Positions 55,394 to 64,000 of a stretch of 64,000 nt of DNA are shown here, one piece after another. The notes under the pieces were generated by a model. The model ran no database searches. It was given only the letters and a program-made list of their open reading frames with translations, and was not told the DNA's origin. A program made the translations under genes and the position numbers. The number at the start of each line of letters is the position of its first letter. Within the stretch, counting starts at the first letter, position 1. This DNA comes from Opisthorchis felineus. Lineage: Eukaryota; Platyhelminthes; Trematoda; Opisthorchiida; Opisthorchiidae. The DNA lies in the NCBI GenBank assembly GCA_004794785.1, contig SJOL01006415.1, positions 208,259-272,258 of the forward strand. Direction: 5' to 3'.

Positions 55394-56983
55394 CGTAAGG
55401 AAAGTTCATTATTCCTTGTTGGGGTTCATGGCTTTTTAAGGGTGAAAGGCTTCAAGTCCTGTGCTATCCATCAAACAGCAGATAGTTATTGTGGACTGAA
55501 GGAATACCTCATAAAACATATACCTCGCCTGGTGCTGGCTTGCACTCCTGTGTGTGTGGTGTTCCGTGCTGTAAGTCTTTGCTTTCTTGCCAGTACACTG
55601 CATCTTCCACGTGGCATACCGTGTTATATGGAAGGTGAGTCAATGAGCAGTGGAACGTTTTGATAGGCTGCGCTTCCATTTTTATAGTACATACTTTTAT
55701 AAGGCTATTACAGTATATTCTTGTCATGCCATGATTCTTTACAATGGCGCGCTTGCACCTCGTCAGCGATAGGGGCGTGCAAATAGTTTCCCCAACTCCA
55801 TCCTTCGTTATACTATCAGTCCATCATTTGCAGGCCAAAATGCGGTTTATTCTGTCGCACAGGCCACGCGGATGAATGAGCTTTCTCATGGATTAGCACT
55901 GTTGCGCGAGTTTCTGTTTTGTCTCCGGAGGTACAGCTACCGATACCATATCGCTCTGATGTGGCTTCCGTCAAAGACTATAATATAGGTTTTTACCGGA
56001 ATACGAGGCTTGACACTGCCTAGTTTCATGGTGTGTGTTGACGGTGTAAACGGATGAGGTGACACTCCAGTCTGGTCATCTGGCCTCACGCACACGCAAA
56101 TCGCCGTGTTACATCACGGTAACTCATTACTGTAAATGAGAGAGAAATGACCCATGGCCTGCTATACGCTACATCACTTTGAGAAATTCAGAGCCAACCT
56201 GAGTCGATACCCTACTGTACTGAATAACAGTCATCCTGAAGACATATGAGGGAAAAAAAGAAAAGGCATTATTTGAGTAAACAGAGCGAAAACCCTTTTG
56301 ATCATTGTGGTGGTGACAGCGGTGAAACAATGATGAGACAGACAAACCAGCGGACATCCGAAGTTTGGCCACGATACCTACGGTACTCAAGACACAGCGC
56401 CACAGATTCATAGAAGTGGACGTATCAGTAAAATCTGAATAGACTATTTCAGGTCAAAACTCCACCAGTTTCCGAAGTGCCTAGAGCAGCCAGACAGACA
56501 AAGTTGATGTCGTGGTGTTTTAAAGACTCCAAATTCAGCAAAAAGCCTGCCGAAAGAATTTCGCGCTATTACGCAACGTAAACAAAAACACTAAGCGAAG
56601 CCAACAACGGATGATGGTAGTCGAATAGGAAACATTTGACAACGCGTGACAAAGCTCAGCTTTGTTCAGCCGAGCAGAAGGAAAACTAGGTGCATACAAC
56701 TGAGCTCCGTATTCAGTGGTTCGTTGAGCAAACATAGTGTTTGTGTTCGAGCTATCGGTGTCCAGTGAAACTGTTACTACCATAAAGGTATAAGCCTCAC
56801 ATCTGTCCTAACAATCTTAATAGCTTCCTTATCCTGCGACACATAACTAAGGAAGAAAAACGCAAATTTGACGGCACTAAGCAGAATAAGAACCGGATAG
56901 GGGTGTACTAACCATATCTCTGCATTTTGCTAAACAGTGAGCAGCGACACACATTACCGATTAACTTGACTTTAAGGAGGTTC

Positions 56984-57166
56984 CTGGATGGCTCAGTGGT
57001 TAAGGCGCGAACTTACTGACCGGAAGGTCCGTGTTTAGACCCCGACATCTGCAACCCGACTGCTCCAGTCTAGACTTCGGCAACCTGGCAGTAACTCGGC
57101 CTTCATGCTTCCTTCTGGAGGCATGGTAGCTAGGCACTGAAACGGTGCTACAGCTGGAATATAAAG
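56984..57166 (+). mobile_element. tRNA-derived SINE, copy 4
   Basis: It has TGGCTCAGTGGTTAAGGCGC, then AACTTACTGACCGGAAGG. Box B is damaged (GTTTAGACCCC). The body includes CAACCTGGCAGTAACTCGGC and TGCTACAGCTGGAAT. It lies upstream of Cav1, only about 120 bp from copy 5. Confidence 0.85.
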
Positions 57167-57285
57167 AGGTCTTTGATCACGTGGTTAGATTAACACTCCT
57201 AAATATAACTGCACAAACAGAAATAGCCTCAGTGTTTAACACTGCTGGTCATATCAGAGCCACAATACATAATCCTAAAACAGGA

Positions 57286-57466
57286 GCTTGAGATAGTTTG
57301 CGCCTTAAGGCGCGAACTTACTGACCAGAAGGCCCATGGTTTGAACCCAACCTACGCATCTCGAGTGACCCTGTCTAGCCCTGGTCAAGCTGACAGTATC
57401 CCAGCCCTCGTGCTTTCTTTGGGTAGCGTGGCAGTCAGGCACCGATAGGGTAGTACAGCTAAACGA
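57286..57466 (+). mobile_element. tRNA-derived SINE, copy 5
   Basis: It has AAGGCGCGAACTTACTGACC and box B GGTTTGAACCC. The body includes TGACAGTATCCCAGCCC and TCGTGCTTTCTTTGGGTAGC. Head-to-tail orientation with copy 4; the two differ enough to be separate insertions rather than a recent duplication. Confidence 0.85.
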
Positions 57467-58245
57467 AAGACGGGAAAACCCTTCGTAGAGAGTAGAGAGG
57501 AAAAGAAAGTGTAGAGATTTGGTGTAAATAAGCCCTATGTCAATAAAAAAACTATCAAGAATTAGACTTCAACGTTTTTGAACAGATCTGAGCATCATAC
57601 TTACAATTGTCCTGTCATTGAGACAAAATTCGACAGACGGTGAGTACAAGCAGAAAGTAGGTTGATCGCCGATTAATCTAGACGGTTACATGTTAGAGCA
57701 TTTAGCAATCCTGAGTAACAGTGATAAGAGCTGGACAATAGTCCGTGATCACAACTGATTCTTTTTCCAGTGCCTTGGAGATCAGCTACAGTAGGCAGCA
57801 TACTTCGGTTTCTTGACCACTTGTTTCACATTAGAATCACATTCAAATGGAACCCGCCATTAATGGTTGATCAAGTGGCTTTTCATAAGTTCGGTGGGCT
57901 TAGAAATTTGCTTGCAATCAGTTTGTCACCAACTGAGATGATACCATTGGTACGTGGTTGACAGTGACATTGATGATGCCACCTTAATTAGTCACAAAAC
58001 GTTTGCAAGCTACTTGCCAGGTTCGGCAGACAGATCAACGACCATCTGATCAATCATCAAAAAACGCACCAACATGAAGCTAACAACATTCCGGTACATT
58101 TTTAGGAATGCGGCATAAAAAGGGCTGTGAAAGTGCTACTGGGCTGCGTTAGTGATGAAAGTCCTTAAAGGCAGGGGTGAGCAAAGTGTCAAGCATCCTA
58201 CTCTACTGTTCTAAAGACGACGATGGAAAATACAAAGCTATGTGA

Positions 58246-58790
58246 TTAGATCTTAGAGGTTATGACGCATTCATGAAGTCTCGATGGAACCAATATTACC
58301 ACTGTTATTTTGACTGTTACTGGTTTAGCTCTCACTTGAGTATACCTGTTTCCAAACGCCATCAGCACACGACGCAGCCCAGGTGGTACACGGTATTCAA
58401 TAAACCATGTATAATTCTCAGCTGACCGGGTTATTTCCATTTTATCTTGGTGCATTTGCAGCGGTTGAACTGCTGCCCTATGTTCTAGTGTCCAAATTAA
58501 ATAGGCCGCAAGGTTCCTCGCAAAAGCAGTTGCTTAGAGTCAGGCGGGCTGTCCAAGAAAACCTTCGGTTGGTGCAGCTTCCATCGGCCTACCGGTGGTT
58601 TTTCAATTGGAACCATGTGCTTGTCACTTATTGGCCCACCTGGATCAAAGCGTTTGCTAGTTATGAACTTCATGGAAACAGTATAATCGTCGCGAAATAT
58701 GATTGGTATGTCTCTGTGGGTTGGACCAAACGAAAAGACACAGGCATATCCCCGGTGTGTGACGGTCAATGACCTGACAACTCCTATCAC
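58246..58790 (-). CDS. Unassigned open stretches on the minus strand
   Basis: Two minus-strand frames follow each other: 58497-58790 (with THRGYACVFSFGPTHRD and PVGRWKLHQPKVFLD) and 58246-58455 (with ENYTWFIEYRVPPGLRR). The composition looks protein-like. A possible acceptor GTTGTCAG precedes the first, but the join between them is unclear, and the plus strand is also open (58407-58772). I recognise no family. Confidence 0.2.
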
Positions 58791-60122
58791 AGTGGCCTTA
58801 TTTGACGCATCTCATTTCATGTCGAGTGACTGTAGTCCTCATCTGAACTCATCAACGATTTGGCTCCACACAGTGCTGTTTTTGTGTCCATTGTGGAACC
58901 CACTATTTTATTGTTCTTTTTCTTTTTTGACTTATTTTAGACTCCAACGCTTTTCTGTTGAAATCAGTTGGGTGTGTTTCTGAATTGTAGTCAATGTCCC
59001 CCACTGTGTGCTTTTCGCCGCCCTCCATTGTCTACTGTAGCAACCGAGTGCTGCCGTGCTGCTTTTAGCGGCCATTAATTGTAGCTGACCCATGATAGCA
59101 CCATGCTTTGAGCAAGTGCTAAAAATAAGATTGAATGCAGGCTGTGAAAGGCTGAGTTTATGGACATCCTTTCTTTGTTCCGAAGGCACGACCCAGGAAG
59201 CGATTTTTGTGGCAGTATCGGATACCTAGTGAAATTGAGACCAATCGGACTACATGTAGGCATCAAAGACACGCTAAAAGGGACAGCGTATTTAGTGAAC
59301 TGTCACCAGTACTGCGAGAGGCTGAGGTTCGTGAACTGGGTACTTGGTCCAGTGATCTTGTGGTCTCTTTCTTTTGCTTTCATTATAACGTTACATATTT
59401 CATCAATTGCATAAACGTTTTTTGTTTGAATACGCAAAACCACAAAAACGCGCATTTGTACAAATTACATACAATGAAGGCGTAGTCACGTGCTCCGAGT
59501 TTCTCTTCTCAATTCGCTCGTGCTTACAGCGGTCGTTCGCGAGGTTCATGTGCTAACTCTGGTGTCGAAACATTTCAAACTGTCTTCGGAGTTTATCGTA
59601 TGTGAGAGCTTTCCGAAAGAAGACCCCTGGACATCCACGATCGGATTATTTTTTATTCACTGACCTAGGCCAACGACGAACTATTTTAAAGAGAACAATT
59701 CTTAGCGAGTCTGTTCCATTCGGCCCTTTTTATTATTGTGTACTCAATTCAGAGTAACTATATTTATTTCTCTGCCACATACTCTTGGTAAAGTAGCTTT
59801 TTGGTACCCAGACCACTACAATCTCAAGACAAAGGTGGACAAAGACTTCAGGATATTGAGGGTTTTGTTCGCTTGATCTCAATTCGGACCAGGGAAGCCG
59901 TGTCAAAAATGCTGCTTAAGTTTAGCCGGCCTGCCATGGACAGAAGAGCGAAGGCAGATTTCCTGTTTACGAGAGGCGAGAACTTGGGACCTGAACGAGT
60001 AAATAGACACGCTACGATAAGTGTACCGGAATTGTGAAAACTGAGCTGAGTTGATCCCTGCCTAGATCTCGGGAGGTCAACCATCGAGTCTTTGGAAATT
60101 GGGGGCTTCCACCGGTGGCATC

Positions 60123-60205
60123 GATTAATAACCAAGCAAAGGCGATGACTTCATGTGGGCATGGATTAATAACTAGGCAAAGGCAATAGCTTCGCGTGGG
60201 CAGTG
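60123..60205 (+). repeat. 41-bp tandem duplication
   Basis: Two adjacent units, 60123-60163 and 60164-60205, each beginning GATTAATAAC and ending GTGGGCA. They differ at about six positions. Lies upstream of Cav1 and just 5' of the CR1 remnant. Confidence 0.85.
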
Positions 60206-60989
60206 GCGCAAGCTCCAAAAGCGTAGCTTTGAGACCGTGCCGTCAGTGATCTGCCTGACTTCAAGGGTAGTGGACTTGTAGAGAAGCCTCCAGAATAGTA
60301 TTGCATTTGGTTCATGCTTTTAAAAACTTGTCTGAATAGTGCAAGCTGGTGTCGATACTGTGACCGTGAATCGTGCACACCAAAAATAGCCAGCGTAAAT
60401 AAAGTACGAACGTGGCGCGGGATAAAAAGGATCGCAGGCGTGAAGTTTTACGACGTAGCTGTACTCATCCGCAGTTCTGTAGCACCATCTTCACAACTGG
60501 CTTCACGGTGATGCATCCCTGTGCAGTTTGCATTATTGATAAGCGTAACATTTTTGTAACTTCTGGATGCAGTATCTCCAATTTCAAGGGTTTACAATAC
60601 AGAAACATTTCCCCCGCCTATGGCGAACCATCATGCTTTGAAATCGCGCACAACTAATTACGAAAATGCGAGTTCAGGGATGTTGGCGCAAACAAACAAT
60701 GTCGTCCAGGTCAATTCAGTAATACTTGAGCCCGATTCTTGGGGTACATTCGAAGATGCACGGGACACACTTACTGCCTTTCATCATTATCTCATATGAA
60801 TTACTGGGCATTGTAAGATTTGAGGGATTTCAGGGCCCTTTGGTCTAAATTCATCGATGAATCCGATGAAAAGCTGGAAGAGATGTACTAAGTACTTTGG
60901 GGAGCAGAAGGTCGAAAGCCCCCGGGAGTTTTATCGTCAGAAGTAATATATGGACTCGGAGTGTTTAAAATGAAAGGACAGTCTTAATT

Positions 60990-63540
60990 ATCACATTCAT
61001 TTTGATCGGCAGACTCGGACTGGTGGCGTTGCTTTTTACTTACATGCGGCCCTGCCCATCCCGATTGTCCTCTCCAACACCACTCCTGTACCTTTTTGTG
61101 ATGCACCTTGGATTCGAATCCCGCTGCGTGGCACCGATTCGTTTCCTCTCAGCGTGGCCTACCGTCGATCCCCGAGCCAACCGGCAGATGACCAGTTCCT
61201 CGTTCAGACCCCTGAGAAGCTCTCCTCCAGCTTCCACTCCACACATCTCTTGCTGGTAGATGATTTTACCGCTCCAGTGGTCCCCCAGATGGAATTTCAG
61301 CGCATAGGGTCTAGTGGATATTTTGCATCACCGCTGATCAAAGTCGTTCAACAGAGCGCTTGGACTCAACATGTCATCGAACCCACCAGATACCGCGCTG
61401 GCCAACTACCATCCCTCCTGGATTTGGTTATCACCAACGGGAGAAACTTCGTTGATCAGGTTTTAATTAAAGCTCCACTAGGACATAGTTATCACCTTTG
61501 ATTTCATTTGCTACTGGGCCAGAAGTCCGAAACCTCAAACGTGGATTCAAAACTTGTACCGTGAAGACTTCCCAGATATGCATAGCTGCCTTGATCAATT
61601 TAAACTGGGACCTAGCTCCAGTGGAATAGTTATACAGGATCAGAAATCCAGAAATCTCACGGGACTGCCGCGATGTTTGTCCCAAAAATACCAGCACGCA
61701 GTCGAATGGACCAAAAGATTCCTGAAGCGATTCATCGTCTTCTGGGAAAAAGGTCCTAACTGTTCTCCGAAAAGATGATCTGGCATTTCGTAAAATGCGG
61801 ACGCGCTGCAAGTCAGAAATCCGCCAGTGGGACATACAAAAGGAGCCAGGATATTGGACTCCGCCCGGAGAAACAAAAGTGTGCTGTTTAAGTACACAAG
61901 ACACCGCTGAAGAAATAAGCTAATCGCTTTCCCCTTCATGGACAGAAACGAGAAGCCCACAAGACTCAAGAGTGGTACCTGAACCCCACAGAAAACACTA
62001 TGCAAGCATGTAGTCTGCCCCATCCAACTCGTCACACCTAATACTGTCAAGGTCCAACACCGAACGGCCTCCTATTAACTTGTCCTTCACGGAGGAGGAT
62101 ATTTGTTAACTCTTACACAAGACAAGTCACTTCAGCGCGTTGGAGCAAGACGAGGTTCATCCAAGCATCCAGGAGGAAGCGTCGCTCATGGTAGAGCACT
62201 TCTACCTGGTGTTTCGTCGGTCGCTCAACTGAGGCAACCTTTCCTCTGCTAGGAAGGCAACGATAGTCATACCAATCTACAGAACTGGTCAATGACTACC
62301 GCGCAGCAGCTACAGACCTATTAGTCTTACTAGCGTACTGTTCAAGGCGATGGAACGCAATATGAAGCGGACCGTCGTAAATTACCTCAGTACCATCAGC
62401 TTGAGGTCCTCAGCGCAACATGGGTCCATCCAAGATCTTTCTTGCCTGACGAACATTCTCGTATTTACGGACAGCTTAACCTAGACTGAGGACGAAGTTC
62501 TAATATCGGGTGCCATATTTTTTGACTTCACAAAGGCATTAGAGAGGGTCCCATACGTCCGCTGCTTCACATACTCGCGTCTTACGGAATTCAAGGGCAA
62601 ATTCTACTCAAGGTTAAGGCATTCCTATAAAGCATAACATTCCACGTAAAAGTAGGCTTCACCATCTCTTCTTGGGTACCTGCCTCCACTGGGGTTCACC
62701 AAGGCTCTGGTTCGATACCACTTCTGCTTCTGATCTTCGCCGGCGACCTTCCATATGTCCTTTGTGGTCGATGTCTACTTTTCGCCGACGACACGAAATC
62801 CAGGAGCTTCAACGCCAGCGCCCACCAAATGGATGCATATGCTGCAAAGCAGTGGTCGCTAGACTGGCACCTTCCCGTGAATGATAAAAGGACTCAGCGA
62901 ACGTGTTTATCGTGCATAGTGAGAGCGGACCATAGGACGTTACGTGGGTAGCTACCAAAAGGGACTTGGGTATCTGGTTCTCTTCAAACATGCCCTTTTC
63001 ACTGAATCATGAAAAATCGGCCCTAAAAGCATTCGCCGTTCTATAAATAATTCGGCAAACTTTCAGATACTTTATGGGGTCCACGTCAGGCCGCATCCTG
63101 AATTCGCCGACCAAGTTGTCTACTCAGGACGCAAGATGGACTTAACCCCCGTTGAGAGTGTCCAACGAGCTGCTACGAAAAGGGTTGCTTGCCTTAAGTC
63201 CGTGGACAATGAAACGCGTATCACGATGCTTGATCTCTTCATCTCCTAGAAGACCTAATACTTACTTATGTCCTGTTCGAAGAAGGTTTGGCCAACAGGT
63301 TTTTTCACTGTTGATCCAACCAACAGCCGGCTTAGAAGTGGTAGGAAGATTTTCAATCTCATACCACACACCTTTATTAGGTAACACTCTTCCTCATTTC
63401 GGGTAGTTGCTGCGTAGATTAACCTTCCTCCGACCGTTGTTGGCGCTGCATCTTGTACCCAGTTCAAAGCACTTTTAGACGCTTTCTTAGTTGAGGCCTC
63501 GCGCTGGCAAATTTACTGCCCCGCGCTGAAAAATTAAAGA
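60990..63540 (+). mobile_element. Decayed CR1-type LINE, 5'-truncated
   Basis: A plus-strand remnant upstream of the channel gene. The endonuclease end is readable (THLLLVDDFTAP near 61240; PTRYRAGQLPSLLDLVITN near 61387; VDQVLIKAPLGHS near 61452). RT motifs follow: RPISLTSVLFKAMER near 62310, FFDFTKALERVP near 62520, and the catalytic box with LLFADDTKS near 62775. The C-terminus has VQRAATKRVACLKS near 63160 and a HTFIR...VVAA...NLPPTVV block near 63370-63450. Frames switch repeatedly, so it is dead. The motif spelling is that of CR1-clade elements, to which the schistosome SR1 belongs. Confidence 0.85.
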
Positions 63541-64000
63541 GCAGTGCTACACCCTGTTTTTGCTTGTGCCTTTCAGGTGAACGGAAACCGCCGAGCGACG
63601 AGAAGAGATAGACCTGGGAAGCTTGGGCAAAAGCCTCGATCCTGTGTGTCAATCTGTGAATCCGTGAAATTGTGTATGCCTAAACGTATACGTAGAACCA
63701 GCTGGTACTTAGATGGTGCATACACTTCAGTATGAGCATGCGATATACACGTGGCAAAATCAAGTAAGGCACTTGAGGCAATCGGCCGCAGCATTATCCT
63801 GCTGGCTTAACGCATCGTTTGGGCCCTTCAGTGCAATTTATGGTGCTTAGGAAAACCACAACAAAATAAGAATGGAGACGGCTGAGGGCCGCAATTTGGC
63901 GCCCAAGTCATCGAAATTGAGGGCTGTCACGAATTGGTGTGAGTGAGATATATGAAAAAAGGTGGCTTGGAAAAGAGGAAGACATCTTTTAGAATGTGCG
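63541..64000. other. Unassigned end of window
   Basis: Follows the CR1 remnant. Short overlapping open frames on both strands show no recognisable protein or repeat. Confidence 0.5.

Larger units (their letters stand above)
53338..60989. other. Region upstream of Cav1 start
   Basis: About 7.6 kb that should hold the 5' UTR, promoter and any non-coding first exon. I cannot place a TATA box or transcription start. It contains the LINE tail at 54526-54585, SINE copies 4 and 5, the 41-bp tandem duplication and two unassigned open stretches. No other gene is evident. Confidence 0.6.

Noticed and set aside
58407..58772. 121-codon plus-strand ORF
   Set aside because: It overlaps a more protein-like minus-strand frame, and neither has recognisable motifs, so it is not called as a gene.
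61090..61125. A GGATTCGAATCCC box B-like sequence suggesting another tRNA or SINE
   Set aside because: It lies in frame within the CR1 endonuclease remnant and reads as ordinary coding sequence; no box A or SINE body is present.

Overview
This is a eukaryotic window, most likely from a digenean trematode with mid-40s GC such as a liver or lung fluke. Schistosoma is less likely because its genome is clearly AT-richer. This placement is inference from the calcium-channel protein, the long repeat-filled introns, GT/AG splice sites, a tRNA-derived SINE family and decayed non-LTR retrotransposons of the CR1, RTE and R2 types. There is no bacterial-style gene layout.

One gene dominates. It encodes an L-type (Cav1) voltage-gated calcium channel alpha1 subunit on the minus strand, from a start codon at 53337 down to at least 1619, where it leaves the window inside domain III. 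I read 16 exons from 56 to 533 nt, about 995 codons. Their splice phases agree at every junction except one. In order they give: cytosolic N-terminus, IS1, IS2-S3, (IS4 not found), IS5, domain I pore, IS6, the beta-subunit-binding AID, I-II linker, IIS1, IIS2-S4, IIS5, domain II pore, IIS6, an acidic II-III linker with a 56-nt microexon, and IIIS1. The domain I and II selectivity glutamates and the IIS4 charges are present.

The introns hold the rest. The largest (25179-35853) contains a nearly complete R2-clade element on the plus strand, antisense to the channel. Its 5' end folds by eye into an HDV-like self-cleaving ribozyme, and a 6-bp direct repeat sits exactly at the predicted ends. Intron 1 (48219-52804) holds a decayed RTE-type LINE. 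Intron 36144-40423 holds a 90-bp insertion made only of a LINE 3' hairpin and a trinucleotide tail, bounded by perfect 13-bp target duplications. Five copies of one SINE family and a pair of an unknown repeat are scattered through the window. Upstream of the channel (53338-64000) are two SINEs, a LINE tail, a 41-bp tandem duplication, a decayed CR1-type LINE (about 60990-63540) and a few unassigned short ORFs.
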